Below, one piece after another: positions 1 through 9,093 of a stretch of 64,000 nt of DNA. Under the pieces are notes generated by a model. The model saw nothing but the letters and a program-made list of their open reading frames with translations. It had not been told where the DNA came from and searched no databases. How positions within the stretch are numbered: the first letter of the stretch is position 1; every line of letters begins with the position of its first letter. The position numbers and the translations under genes are program-made. The stretch is taken from contig CANMIH010000004.1 in the NCBI GenBank assembly GCA_947497905.1, positions 124,001 to 188,000 of the forward strand, in the 5' to 3' direction. The stretch is from an uncultured Pelagimonas sp. (GTDB taxonomy: Bacteria > Pseudomonadota > Alphaproteobacteria > Rhodobacterales > Rhodobacteraceae).

Positions 1-2
1 TG

Positions 3-794
3 GGGATCAACGGGGCTGCGATCGCGTCTATTGTCGCGCAAAGCTTGATGCTGTTGCTTGTTGTCCAATACGCGATCAAAGTTCTCCCGGAGCATCAGCT
101 CTTTGTACGTTTCTGGAACCCGGACCGCGAAATGCTGGTCAAAATCTTCGCTATCGGGTTGCCGATTGGCTTGACTACTTTGGCGGAATCTTCGTTGTTT
201 TCCGGCGCCGCAATGCTGATGGGGACCCTTGGTGAGGTGCCGCTTGCGGCGCATGGCGTGGTTCTGAATTTGGCGGCGCTAACGTTCATGCTGCAACTGG
301 GCTTGTCTCAAGCGGCCACTGTGCGAGCTGGCAATGCTCTTGGACGAGGCGATGCGCCCCATCTTGTGGCCGGTGCGAAAGTTGTCATTGCGTTGAGTCT
401 CGTCGGCGTGGCCTTGTCTATGGTGCTGTTTACGACGTTTCCGGATCAGCTGATCAATCTATTTCTGAGCCCAGACGAACCCAAGCGGGCGGCCATTCTC
501 GAAATTGGTCGCGTTCTTTTGGTGATGGCTGTGCTGTTTCAGTTGGTGGATGCCATGCAGGTTGTGCACTTGGGCTTTTTGCGCGGGTTGCATGACACAG
601 GGATCCCGATGGTGGTTGCCGTCATTTCGTATTGGGGAATTGGGTTCCCGGCGGCTTGGCTGTTTGGAACACAGTTGGGCTTTGAGGGTGTCGGCGTTTG
701 GAGTGGCCTCGTCCTCGGTCTGAGCGTCGCTGCTTTGCTCTTGGGGTGGCGGTTCTGGACCTGGGGAACCTCGCAGGTGAAACCTGTTTCATAG
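3..794 (+). CDS. MATE family efflux transporter (C-terminal part)
   Basis: The frame is open from the left edge, so the true start lies outside the window; about 263 residues of the C-terminal half are visible. The protein is strongly hydrophobic with about six membrane segments. It has the small-residue-rich helices and the Gly-Leu-Pro stretch near the middle (LPIGLTTLAE) seen in MATE/NorM multidrug antiporters, which export cationic drugs or metabolites in exchange for Na+ or H+ at the inner membrane. The substrate cannot be read from the sequence. It ends 67 bases before ychF on the same strand, with no clear terminator between them. Confidence 0.85.
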   Translation, partial: GINGAAIASIVAQSLMLLLVVQYAIKVLPEHQLFVRFWNPDREMLVKIFAIGLPIGLTTLAESSLFSGAAMLMGTLGEVPLAAHGVVLNLAALTFMLQLGLSQAATVRAGNALGRGDAPHLVAGAKVVIALSLVGVALSMVLFTTFPDQLINLFLSPDEPKRAAILEIGRVLLVMAVLFQLVDAMQVVHLGFLRGLHDTGIPMVVAVISYWGIGFPAAWLFGTQLGFEGVGVWSGLVLGLSVAALLLGWRFWTWGTSQVKPVS

Positions 795-861
795 CGCGTC
801 TTGCGCCACAGGGTGCTTCGGACTAGAAGCACCCGCGTCAATCACTAATGGAGAGCGTCAG

Positions 862-1959
862 ATGGGCTTTCGAATGGGTATCGTGGGTCTGCCGAATGTC
901 GGCAAGTCGACCCTCTTTAATGCGCTCACCAAAACCGCTGCAGCGCAGGCGGCCAACTTTCCGTTTTGCACAATCGAACCAAATGTCGGTGACGTAGGTG
1001 TGCCTGATGCCCGGTTGGATACTCTTGCGGCCATTGCCAAATCGGCGAACATCATTCCGACGCGCATGACCTTTGTTGATATCGCAGGTCTCGTGAAAGG
1101 GGCTTCGAAAGGCGAAGGTCTGGGCAACCAGTTTCTGGCGAACATCCGCGAAACCGACGCCATTGCCCATGTGCTGCGCTGTTTCGAAGATGACGATGTG
1201 ACCCACGTGGACGGACGTGTTGATCCGGTTGAAGATGCGGAAACCATCGAAACCGAGCTGATCATCGCCGATATGGAAAGCATCGAGAAACGTCTTGTGA
1301 ACATCGTGCGCAAAGTGCGTGGCGGTGACAAAGAGGCGGTTCAGCAGGAACGTCTGATGAAGATGGCGATGGAGATGCTCGAGCAGGGCAAACCCGCGCG
1401 TCTTTGTGAAATCGACGCTGAGGATATGAAGCAGTGGAAGATGCTTCAGCTTTTGTCGACCAAACCGGTCCTCTACGTTTGTAACGTGGATGAAGGCGAC
1501 GCCGCTGACGGCAACACTTTGTCTCAGCGTGTTGCTGAGATGGCAGCAGCGCAGGGCAACACCCACGTTGTGATCTCTGCCAAGATCGAAGAAGAAATCA
1601 GCCAGCTGGAAGCCGAAGAGGCAGAGATGTTCTTGGGCGAACTTGGCTTGGAAGAGGCTGGCCTAGATCGTCTGATCCGCGCAGGTTATTCGTTGCTTCA
1701 ACTGCAGACCTATTTCACCGTCGGCCCCAAAGAGGCGCGCGCTTGGACGATCAAAGAGGGGACACTTGCTCCGCAGGCTGCGGGGGTGATCCATGGCGAT
1801 TTTGAACGTGGTTTTATCCGCGCCGAGACTATTGCCTATGATGACTATGTCGCATGTGATGGCGAAAGCGGAGCCAAAGAAGCAGGCAAAATGCGCGCAG
1901 AAGGCAAGGGTTACGAAGTGAAAGACGGCGACGTTTTGCACTTCTTGTTCAATACTTGA
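862..1959 (+). CDS. ychF: Redox-regulated ribosome-binding ATPase YchF
   Basis: 365 residues, the normal length for YchF, an Obg-related P-loop NTPase that binds ribosomes and prefers ATP. The Walker A/G1 motif GLPNVGKST is at residues 9-17 and the G3 motif DIAGLVKGA begins at 73. The G4 position reads CNVDE in place of the NKxD of true GTPases, which is the YchF hallmark. A C-terminal TGS domain (about 282-365) ends in the family-typical VKDGDVLHFLFN. The start is supported by GGAG 9 bases upstream and the conserved N-terminus. It is followed by a strong terminator, so it is probably the last gene of its transcript. Confidence 0.97.
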   Translation: MGFRMGIVGLPNVGKSTLFNALTKTAAAQAANFPFCTIEPNVGDVGVPDARLDTLAAIAKSANIIPTRMTFVDIAGLVKGASKGEGLGNQFLANIRETDAIAHVLRCFEDDDVTHVDGRVDPVEDAETIETELIIADMESIEKRLVNIVRKVRGGDKEAVQQERLMKMAMEMLEQGKPARLCEIDAEDMKQWKMLQLLSTKPVLYVCNVDEGDAADGNTLSQRVAEMAAAQGNTHVVISAKIEEEISQLEAEEAEMFLGELGLEEAGLDRLIRAGYSLLQLQTYFTVGPKEARAWTIKEGTLAPQAAGVIHGDFERGFIRAETIAYDDYVACDGESGAKEAGKMRAEGKGYEVKDGDVLHFLFNT

Positions 1960-1984
1960 TCACAGATACCACGCCGATTTGTGA

Positions 1985-2016
1985 CCCCGCAGCGCTTGGC
2001 CCTGCGGGGTTTTTTG
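1985..2016 (+). terminator. Rho-independent terminator after ychF
   Basis: Perfect 8-base stem (CCCCGCAG at 1985-1992, CTGCGGGG at 2002-2009) with a 9-base loop, followed directly by a run of T. It lies 25 bases after the ychF stop. Confidence 0.9.
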
Positions 2017-2095
2017 TATTTTGATCCTGGTCAAAGTTTACAAAGTTAAAACATTCCAATAGTGAGATGTGACACCTCAAACACGAGACCCAAAG

Positions 2096-3073
2096 ATGAC
2101 CCAAGGCGTGCCCAAATCAGATGATGTGAGTCTGGAACATTTTCCGGTAACGTTTTTTGCCACGGTGATGGGACTGGCAGGGATGACGCTGGCCTTACAC
2201 GTGGTGGAGGCACGGTTTGGGTGGGGCTCAAGCGCCTCTACCCTCTCCCTGTGGGTGACAATCGTTGACTTTATCGTTTTGGCTGCGGTCTATCTTTTAA
2301 AAGCACTTAGATATCCCCAAGCGGTGGTCGCTGAGTGGCATCACCCTGTTAAGATGGCCTTTTTCCCGGCAATCTCCATTTCGCTGCTGTTGATTGCAAC
2401 CGCATTGCGTGAACAGAGGCCAGAATTGGCGCTGGGGAGCTGGTGCGTCGGAGCTATCGCTCAGGGCGGACTAACTTTGGCCGTTATCTCAGGATGGATT
2501 GGCCGTCGACCGTTTCAACCGATGCATATCTCACCGGCTTGGTTCATCCCGGCCGTGGGCAATGTTATTGTGCCTGTGGCCGGTGTGCCGTTTGGGTTTG
2601 TTGAGCTGTCTTGGCTGTTCTTCTCAACCGGTGTTCTGTTTTGGATCGTGCTTTTGACACTTGTCATGAACAGATTGATTTTTCACGATCCTTTGCCCGG
2701 TCGTTTGCTTCCCACATTGGGAGTGTTGATCGCACCGCCAGCGGTAGCCTTTTTGGCTTGGTTGCAGCTGAATGGCGGCGAAATCGATGCTTTTGCCCGT
2801 ATCCTCTACAACGCGTCGTTGGTGTTCGCAGCTATTGTGGCACTTCAGGCACCTGGATTTGCCAAGCTTCCCTTTGCGCTGAGTTGGTGGGCGCTGAGCT
2901 TTCCGGTGGCGGGTCTGACGCTGGCAACAATACACTTTGGACGTCTGACAGGGTCGTCTACACATGATGCGCTTGGACTGGGCTTTTGGGCTGTCCTTCT
3001 GCTGATCATGGCAGGACTTATCGTGAGAACGATCCTTGCAAAAGTGCGGGGCGAACTGTGTCGCCCCGAGTAA
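2096..3073 (+). CDS. SLAC1/TehA-type anion channel family membrane protein
   Basis: About 325 residues with ten predicted membrane helices. The N-terminal stretch HFPVTFFATVMGLAGMTLA and the later ISPAWFIPAVGNVIVPVAG match the tellurite-resistance/dicarboxylate transporter (TDT) family, which includes TehA, Mae1 and plant SLAC1 anion channels. It probably moves a small anion or organic acid across the inner membrane; the substrate is unknown. An alternative GTG start at 2069 is possible, but neither start has a strong ribosome site; ATG 2096 gives the more usual short N-terminus. Its stop is only 4 bases from the convergent aminotransferase stop. Confidence 0.8.
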   Translation: MTQGVPKSDDVSLEHFPVTFFATVMGLAGMTLALHVVEARFGWGSSASTLSLWVTIVDFIVLAAVYLLKALRYPQAVVAEWHHPVKMAFFPAISISLLLIATALREQRPELALGSWCVGAIAQGGLTLAVISGWIGRRPFQPMHISPAWFIPAVGNVIVPVAGVPFGFVELSWLFFSTGVLFWIVLLTLVMNRLIFHDPLPGRLLPTLGVLIAPPAVAFLAWLQLNGGEIDAFARILYNASLVFAAIVALQAPGFAKLPFALSWWALSFPVAGLTLATIHFGRLTGSSTHDALGLGFWAVLLLIMAGLIVRTILAKVRGELCRPE

Positions 3074-3077
3074 ATAT

Positions 3078-4400
3078 TTACGGCAGAACCGAGTGTATCG
3101 CATCTGCGAGACGCGAAACTGCGTCTGTTAGCTCTGCTTCGCTGGCGATAAAGGGCGGGGCCAGCAAAATGTGATCGCCATTGCGACCATCTCGGGTTCC
3201 GGGCATCGGGTAACAGATCAAGCCATTGGCGAAGGCCGCCTTTTTGATTTTCCCTGCCAGACCCAGTGAGGGATCAAATGGGGTCTTGGTGTCGCGATCC
3301 GCGACAAGCTCGATTCCACGGAACAGCCCACGGCCACGGATATCCCCCACATTGGGGTGCGTCCCCAGGTTTTCGCGTAGCGCATGATCCAAAAACTCAC
3401 CGCGTGCCGTGACCTGCGGCAATAAGTTTTGATCGAGCATTTCAGTGAGCACGGCGAGGCTCGCAGCGGCCGCTACTGGGTGGCCCATGTAGGTATGACC
3501 ATGCTGAAAAAAGCCCGACCCTGCGGCAATGGCATCATAGATTTTTGCGGTGCACAGCATGGCGCCAATCGGCTGATATCCTGCGCCCAACCCTTTGGCG
3601 ATACACAGGATGTCAGGCGATACCCCATCGTGGTCACAGGCAAATAGGTGGCCGGTGCGGCCCATGCCACACATCACTTCATCCAAGATGAGCAGGACAC
3701 CGTATTGATCGCAGATTTCGCGGATCCGTTTGAAATACCCTTCCACCGCCGGGACCGCACCAAGCGTGGCACCAACCACGGGTTCAGCAAGAAAAGCCAT
3801 GACGCTGTCTGGCCCACAACGCAGAATTTCTTCTTCCAACTCGTTTGCGACCCGTTGCCCATAGGCAATAAGTTCTTCTTCCGCGTCACGTTCGGCGTAT
3901 TCGTAGCAGGGCGAGATATGGCTCACATCGATCAAGAGTGGGTCAAATTGCTGACGGCGCCAGGCGTTGCCCCCGGCGGCTAGAGCCCCAAGGGTATTGC
4001 CGTGATAGCTTTGACGGCGCGCAATCAGATGACGCCGCTGTGGTTCGCCATTTTCAATATGATACTGCCGGGCCAGTTTGATCGCCGCTTCTACGGCTTC
4101 GGATCCCCCTGAGACGAGGTAGACACGGTCCAATTCTCCGGGGGCATGGGCGATCAGGAGATCTGCCAATTCCTCCGCCGGGTCGGAGGTGAAAAAAACA
4201 CTATGCGCAAAGGCAATCTTGTCCATCTGATCTTTGACGGCCTGCGTCACACGAGGATTTGAGTGCCCAAGACAGGAGACCGCAGCTCCGCCGGACCCGT
4301 CGAAATACCGTTTGCCGTCAGCATCAATCAAAAAACAGCCATCCCCTGCGACGGCACGTGGCAGCGGTGAATGGCAATGGCGGGGAAAGACGTGGCTCAT
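3078..4400 (-). CDS. Class III (omega-type) PLP-dependent aminotransferase
   Basis: 440 residues, standard for the class III family that transfers amino groups from omega-amines or diamines to pyruvate or 2-oxoglutarate. Visible landmarks are the PLP phosphate loop SGGSEAVEAAIK (about 97-108), the SYHGNTLG segment (131-138), LILDEVMCGMGRTG (237-250) with the PLP-contacting Asp, and the Schiff-base Lys269 in CIAKGLGAGYQP. The ring-stacking and Arg positions look normal. It is divergent from an RpiR regulator across a 104-base gap that carries a long palindrome, so RpiR probably controls it. The amine substrate cannot be told from sequence. Confidence 0.9.
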   Translation of the reverse strand: MSHVFPRHCHSPLPRAVAGDGCFLIDADGKRYFDGSGGAAVSCLGHSNPRVTQAVKDQMDKIAFAHSVFFTSDPAEELADLLIAHAPGELDRVYLVSGGSEAVEAAIKLARQYHIENGEPQRRHLIARRQSYHGNTLGALAAGGNAWRRQQFDPLLIDVSHISPCYEYAERDAEEELIAYGQRVANELEEEILRCGPDSVMAFLAEPVVGATLGAVPAVEGYFKRIREICDQYGVLLILDEVMCGMGRTGHLFACDHDGVSPDILCIAKGLGAGYQPIGAMLCTAKIYDAIAAGSGFFQHGHTYMGHPVAAAASLAVLTEMLDQNLLPQVTARGEFLDHALRENLGTHPNVGDIRGRGLFRGIELVADRDTKTPFDPSLGLAGKIKKAAFANGLICYPMPGTRDGRNGDHILLAPPFIASEAELTDAVSRLADAIHSVLP

Positions 4401-4459
4401 CTGAAATGTCCTTGTTGCGACGCAGGCAAAGTTGGTGAAAAATCAGTTTCAGTCAAATC

Positions 4460-4491
4460 ACAGGCAAGATAACATATGTTATCTCGCCTGT
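4460..4491. promoter_or_regulatory. Long palindromic operator between aminotransferase and rpiR-type gene
   Basis: A 32-base inverted repeat with one mismatched pair. The core GATAACATATGTTATC (4468-4483) is a perfect 16-base palindrome, and the flanking ACAGGC / GCCTGT arms extend it. It sits in the divergent promoter gap, 14 bases before the rpiR-type start. This position suggests autoregulation and control of the aminotransferase by the RpiR protein. The binding protein is inferred from position only. Confidence 0.7.
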
Positions 4492-4504
4492 ATCAGAGGT
4501 TTCC

Positions 4505-5383
4505 ATGGATCCGTCGCAAAAACCCCGTTTGATTTCAGCGCTTAAGCGAGAGATCCCTGCGCTTAGCCCTCGGTTGGCTCAGGTGGCCAAGTACATTCTG
4601 GATCATCCTTCTGACTTTGGCCTAGACCCGATCAGACGCACCGCCGAGAAGACCGGGGTGAGCACTTATACCCTGATCCGACTGGCGCAGCATTTTGGGT
4701 TTGAGGGGTTTGAGGAACTCCGGGCGCCCTTTCGGCACGCGCTCGTCACCACGTCGGCGCAGGCGGATCATCCCACTTGGATTGCAGGTTTACAGGAGCA
4801 GGGTGAGATGGGCCGTGCGCAGGCTGAAGCGGCCCTCAATAGTCTGTCGATTGTGCAGAGGTCGCTACATCAGGATGGGGAAAAAATGCAGCGTGTGGTC
4901 CGTCTGCTGCTAGGGGCGAGCCATGTCTACCTGACTGGGGCGCGCGCCAGCCATGCTTTGGCGTATTATTTCCACTACGTAGGGCGCATGGCCTTGCCGA
5001 CGTTGGATTTAATTGCCCGTCACCACGGGAGTGCCCTGGATGATCTTAACCTTGCAAAGCCAGGTGATGTTATCATCGCAATGGCCTTTGCTCCCTACTC
5101 TCGCGAAACCATTGACGCCTGCCTGTTTGCACAGGAACGGGGGCTGGGGCTGGTGTTGATTTCCGACAGTGAGATCATCGCTCCGGAAGTGAAACCTGAT
5201 GAGGTCTTGGTGGCCTCGGCGGTCACGACACATCGGTTTGGGTGTTTTGCCGGTGCAATGGCTTTGGTGGAGAATCTTCTGGCTTTGTTGATCCAACAGG
5301 GGGGCGATGCAGCCCAGGAACGAATCGAAACCTATGAGGTGCTGCGCCAGAACCGGGGTGCCTATTGGAGTGGTCGAAAATAA
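4505..5383 (+). CDS. MurR/RpiR family transcriptional regulator
   Basis: 292 residues with the two-domain RpiR layout. The N-terminal helix-turn-helix (about 1-80; RRTAEKTGVSTYTLIRLAQHFGF is the HTH core, written here only as its span 44-66) is followed by a C-terminal SIS sugar-isomerase fold (about 125-265) that normally binds a phosphosugar or related ligand. It is transcribed away from the class III aminotransferase and lies just downstream of a 32-base palindrome. The ligand is unknown; pairing with an aminotransferase points to amine or amino-acid catabolism rather than classical sugar use. The start has little Shine-Dalgarno support but fits the family N-terminus. Confidence 0.9.
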   Translation: MDPSQKPRLISALKREIPALSPRLAQVAKYILDHPSDFGLDPIRRTAEKTGVSTYTLIRLAQHFGFEGFEELRAPFRHALVTTSAQADHPTWIAGLQEQGEMGRAQAEAALNSLSIVQRSLHQDGEKMQRVVRLLLGASHVYLTGARASHALAYYFHYVGRMALPTLDLIARHHGSALDDLNLAKPGDVIIAMAFAPYSRETIDACLFAQERGLGLVLISDSEIIAPEVKPDEVLVASAVTTHRFGCFAGAMALVENLLALLIQQGGDAAQERIETYEVLRQNRGAYWSGRK

Positions 5384-5394
5384 TATTTGTTATT
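5379..5394. promoter_or_regulatory. Second, weaker copy of the RpiR-site core
   Basis: AATAATATTTGTTATT matches the 16-base core palindrome at 4468-4483 in 12 of 16 positions and overlaps the rpiR-type stop codon. It may be a second binding site flanking the regulator gene, or chance in an AT-rich junction. Confidence 0.3.
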
Positions 5395-5399
5395 CGCGC

Positions 5400-6281
5400 T
5401 TAATGGGTCATTTCGGTCTGAAGCCAGCGGCGAAGAGCTTGGTTTTCGGCCTGAGCGGGCCCGGTGGTGTCGTTGAAGACCATGTAGAGCCCCTGATCGG
5501 ATTTGGGGCGCGCCTCTAGGGCTGCGACCAGCCGACCATCTGCCAAATAGGGGCGGGCGAAAATCTCTGACACGAGGCATATCCCCATACCTTGGGCCGC
5601 TAGGTCGAGGGCGGTGACCGATTGATCCACCTGAAGGATTGGAGGAGGGGGCGATTGCGCGACACCCTGCGATGCAAAAAAGCTGTCCCAGGTGTCGGCG
5701 ACACCGGAAATTTCAATGAGTGGTTCTCGGATCATGGTCTGAGCGCTCATCGCCTCATGTGCCAAAGAGGGCGCGCAAAGGGGGATAATTTCGGGATGAT
5801 TGAGCAGTTCCACAGTCCCATCTGTCCATCGGCCATCGCCGTAACGAATGTCCAGATCAAGCTGTTCCGCATCCATTGCACCAGACCAAGACCCGGTATT
5901 GATCTGCAATTGCAGACCGGGAAGCTGAGCATAAAGCGCAGGCAAGCGCGGCACCAGCCAAAGCAGTGCAAAGCTTTGAAGGCACCGAATGCGGATCAAA
6001 GTTGGGCCCGACTTACCAAAGACCCCTGTGGTCGTATTGGCGAGATCTGCAAAGGCGCGACTTACGCCGGGTAGATAAAGCTGACCCAGCCGGGTCAGCT
6101 CTAACGCGCGGGTTTTGCGGATAAACAGTGGATATCCAAGCTGCGCTTCCAGCGCGCGGACCTGATAGCTGACGGCGGCGGGTGTCAATCCAAGCTCCTC
6201 GGCAGCCAATGTGAACGTCCCCGCGCGCGCGGTGGCTTCAAAGGCCAGAAGCCAGGGAAGGGGAGGGAAGTTGTAGCTCAT
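5400..6281 (-). CDS. LysR family regulator (GcvA-like)
   Basis: About 293 residues. The N-terminal winged HTH (FEATARAGTFTLAAEELGLT core) and the phrase PAAVSYQVRALEAQLG are typical of GcvA-type LysR proteins, and a C-terminal substrate-binding fold follows (about 90-290). I place the start at ATG 6281 (MSYNFPPLPW) because GAAGG lies just upstream; an in-frame ATG at 6314 has no such site and would add 11 untypical residues. It is divergent from the GMC oxidoreductase operon with about 100 bases between, and so is the likely regulator of that operon. Confidence 0.9.
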   Translation of the reverse strand: MSYNFPPLPWLLAFEATARAGTFTLAAEELGLTPAAVSYQVRALEAQLGYPLFIRKTRALELTRLGQLYLPGVSRAFADLANTTTGVFGKSGPTLIRIRCLQSFALLWLVPRLPALYAQLPGLQLQINTGSWSGAMDAEQLDLDIRYGDGRWTDGTVELLNHPEIIPLCAPSLAHEAMSAQTMIREPLIEISGVADTWDSFFASQGVAQSPPPPILQVDQSVTALDLAAQGMGICLVSEIFARPYLADGRLVAALEARPKSDQGLYMVFNDTTGPAQAENQALRRWLQTEMTH

Positions 6282-6382
6282 GATGACCTTCAAAATTTTT
6301 CGAGTCATAATCAAAAAATTCTTCGTTTGTCTACTGACGGCTGCGCCTTCTATCCCTGAATCTCAGTTTTTGCGGAGGACGG

Positions 6383-7996
6383 ATGGAGCAGTTCGATTAC
6401 ATAATTGTCGGCGCGGGTTCGGCAGGGTCTGTGTTGGCCGACCAGCTGAGTGCAAGCGGGCGCCACCGTGTGCTGGTGCTGGAAAGTGGTCCCAAGGATC
6501 GTTCTCCCTGGATCCATGTGCCGGCAGGCTACGGTAAACTCTTCTACCACCCTCAACTCAATTATGGCTATCACTCTGAGCCACAACCGACGCTTCAAGG
6601 ACGACAGGATTACTGGCCAAGGGGGCATGTGGTCGGCGGATCAGGGGCGATAAACGCGATGGTATACTGTCGCGGCATGGCAAATGATTTCGACGATTGG
6701 GAGCGGGCAGGCGCCACAGGTTGGAATTGGGCGACGGCTAAAGAAACCTACGGTGAAATCGAAACGCAGGTTGCTCCAGATGGCCAGACACAAGGCGCGG
6801 GGCCGATCCATGTGAGCGATATGCGCCGCAAAATACATCCCGCCAATCGCCATTTCTTCAATGCTCTCAATACACTGCAATTGCCGCAAACCGACGACAT
6901 GAATGGAGATGCTCCAGAAGGTGGCGGAGTATATCGACTTAACACGAGAAAGGGCCGTCGTTGCGCCGCAGCTCAGGCGTTTCTCAAGCCCGCGTTGAAA
7001 CGGCAGAACCTTGAGTTGCGCACGGATGCCAAGGTGCAACGTGTGCTCTTTGAGGGAAAGCGCGCGACGGGGGTCCTGGTGACGTCTCACGGGGAGCTAC
7101 AGGAGATAAAGGCGGGTGAGGTGATCTTGTCGGCGGGCGCGGTACATAGCCCCCTCATCTTACAGCGATCGGGCTTGGGCTCATCCACGCTTCTGCAACG
7201 TCATGGTGTCGAAGTGATTGTTGCCAATGGCAACGTTGGCGGTAATCTTCAGGATCATTTGGGTATTAATTACTACTTCCAGGCCACTGAGCCGACTTTG
7301 AACCAGGTGCTTGGAACCTGGCTGGGAAAAGCGCGCGCGGCCCTGCAATATGCGCTGACCCAAGGGGGGCCTCTGTCTCTAAGCGTCAATCAGTGCGGTG
7401 GCTTTTTCCGCAGTACACCGGATCAGATAGCACCCGATCAGCAGCTGTATTTCAATCCCGTGACCTATACGACCACGCAACATGGTACGCGTAATGTGAT
7501 ACACCCTGATCCGTTTCCGGGGTTCATTTTAGGGATGCAACCAACGCGACCAACAAGCCGCGGGCGTATCGAAATGACCGGTACGCGTCACGAAGATGCG
7601 CCTCGAATTGTGCCAAACTCTCTCGAAACAGACGCCGACCAGCAAATGGTGATCAACGGCGGGCGTCTCTGCGCCAAAATTCTGAACGCCCCAGCGCTCC
7701 AAGGCCTGATCAAAGCGCCCATGTACGTGGATGTACGCGGCATGCTGGATTGTGACATTCTGGAAGATTTTCGCGCCAGATGCGGGACCGTGTTTCATCC
7801 GGTGTCCACTTGCCGCATGGGGGGGAGCGCAGAGACAGCGGTGATTGACCCAAAGATGCGGGTGTTTGGGGTTGAAGGGCTTCGGGTTGTTGATGCCTCA
7901 GCCTTTCCCAACATCACCTCAGGCAACACCAATGCACCGACTATGATGCTGGCTCACAGGGCCGCAAAGCTAATCAAAGAGACGAGCACAAAATGA
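6383..7996 (+). CDS. GMC family FAD-dependent alcohol dehydrogenase (choline-dehydrogenase-like)
   Basis: 537 residues, the usual size for GMC oxidoreductases that oxidise primary alcohols to aldehydes. The FAD dinucleotide fold [13 protein letters not shown] is at residues 7-19, the GMC signature [16 protein letters not shown] is near 80-95, and the catalytic pair is visible as His about 472 ([10 protein letters not shown]) and Asn about 515 ([10 protein letters not shown]). It is the first gene of an operon overlapping an enolase-family gene by 4 bases and then an aldehyde dehydrogenase. The ALDH would take the aldehyde product on to an acid. The alcohol is unknown; choline is not indicated, since no betaine genes are nearby. 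Confidence 0.9.
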   Translation: MEQFDYIIVGAGSAGSVLADQLSASGRHRVLVLESGPKDRSPWIHVPAGYGKLFYHPQLNYGYHSEPQPTLQGRQDYWPRGHVVGGSGAINAMVYCRGMANDFDDWERAGATGWNWATAKETYGEIETQVAPDGQTQGAGPIHVSDMRRKIHPANRHFFNALNTLQLPQTDDMNGDAPEGGGVYRLNTRKGRRCAAAQAFLKPALKRQNLELRTDAKVQRVLFEGKRATGVLVTSHGELQEIKAGEVILSAGAVHSPLILQRSGLGSSTLLQRHGVEVIVANGNVGGNLQDHLGINYYFQATEPTLNQVLGTWLGKARAALQYALTQGGPLSLSVNQCGGFFRSTPDQIAPDQQLYFNPVTYTTTQHGTRNVIHPDPFPGFILGMQPTRPTSRGRIEMTGTRHEDAPRIVPNSLETDADQQMVINGGRLCAKILNAPALQGLIKAPMYVDVRGMLDCDILEDFRARCGTVFHPVSTCRMGGSAETAVIDPKMRVFGVEGLRVVDASAFPNITSGNTNAPTMMLAHRAAKLIKETSTK

Positions 7997-9093
7997 AAAT
8001 CACCAAGTTAGAAACCTTCGCCAATGAATTTGTTGGGTTTGTTCGTGTCACCGTAGAAGATGGCAGTAGCGGCTGGGGGCAGGTCTCAACGTATAATTCT
8101 GATATCACTGCGCAGATTTTGCACCGGCAAGTGGCCCCTTGGGCGCTTGGACGGTCTCAAGCTGATCTTGAAAGCTTAATGTCCGAAATCCCAGAGCGCG
8201 AACATAAGTTCCCAGGTTCCTATTTGCGCCGCGCGATGGCTGGGTTGGACACAGCCATATGGGATTGGCGTGGCAAGCAGGCTGGCAAGCCAGTTGCCGA
8301 GTTATTGGGGGGCTCGGCGGGGCAGATCCGAGCCTATGGATCGTCAATGGTGCGCGACATCACGCCCGAAGGCGAGGCAAAGCGTTTGGCACGGCTGCGT
8401 GATGAAAAGGGCTATGACGCGTTTAAGTTCCGTATCGGCAAAGAAAACGGACACGACGAGGATGAATGGCCGGGTCGCACTGATGCCATCGTGCCAGCGG
8501 TACGCAAGGCCGTAAGTGACGACGTGGCGCTGTTGGTGGATGGAAACTCCGGATACTCCGCACCCCGGGCAATAGAAGTTGGCAAAATGCTTGAACAAAA
8601 TGGCGTCGAGCACTTTGAGGAGCCTTGTCCATATTGGTTGATGGAAGAAACCAAGAAGGTGACGGATGCTCTGAAACTTGATGTGACAGGCGGGGAACAG
8701 GACTGTGACCTTCAACACTGGAAGCGTATGATTGCAATGCGCGCCGTGGACGTCATTCAGCCGGATATTTTGTACCTAGGTGGGATGCACCGCACCATGA
8801 TGGTGGCCAAAATGGGCGCGGATGCCGGCCTGCCATGCACACCGCATTGTGCAAACTTATCAATGGTTACGTTGTTCACCATGCACCTTTTGCGCGCGAT
8901 CCCCAATGCGGGAAAGTATCTCGAGTTTTCGATTGAAGGCGACAACGTTTACCCGTGGCAGCGTGACCTGTTCGTAGAATGCCCCTTTGACATCACCGAT
9001 GGCAAAGCAACCGTAACCGATACTCCGGGCTGGGGAGTGGAGATCAATCCCGAGTGGCTGGCTAAATCCTCTTACCAAGTGAGCGAAGCATGA
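7993..9093 (+). CDS. Mandelate racemase / muconate lactonizing family enzyme
   Basis: 366 residues of the enolase superfamily. An N-terminal capping domain (1-120) precedes a TIM barrel. The KxK-type base appears as KFRIG (about 138). Metal ligands are Asp in LVDGNSGYS, Glu in HFEEPCPYW and Glu in TGGEQD. A His in CTPHCAN paired with Asp in [11 protein letters not shown] gives the His/Asp dyad typical of the mandelate-racemase subgroup. Such enzymes abstract a proton next to a carboxylate (racemase or acid-sugar dehydratase). It overlaps its neighbours by 4 bases on each side (ATGA junctions), so it works with the alcohol and aldehyde dehydrogenases. Substrate unknown. Confidence 0.88.
   Translation: MKITKLETFANEFVGFVRVTVEDGSSGWGQVSTYNSDITAQILHRQVAPWALGRSQADLESLMSEIPEREHKFPGSYLRRAMAGLDTAIWDWRGKQAGKPVAELLGGSAGQIRAYGSSMVRDITPEGEAKRLARLRDEKGYDAFKFRIGKENGHDEDEWPGRTDAIVPAVRKAVSDDVALLVDGNSGYSAPRAIEVGKMLEQNGVEHFEEPCPYWLMEETKKVTDALKLDVTGGEQDCDLQHWKRMIAMRAVDVIQPDILYLGGMHRTMMVAKMGADAGLPCTPHCANLSMVTLFTMHLLRAIPNAGKYLEFSIEGDNVYPWQRDLFVECPFDITDGKATVTDTPGWGVEINPEWLAKSSYQVSEA

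Noticed and set aside
838-1566. Antisense frame over ychF
   Set aside because: ychF is intact with all motifs; the antisense frame is a shadow.
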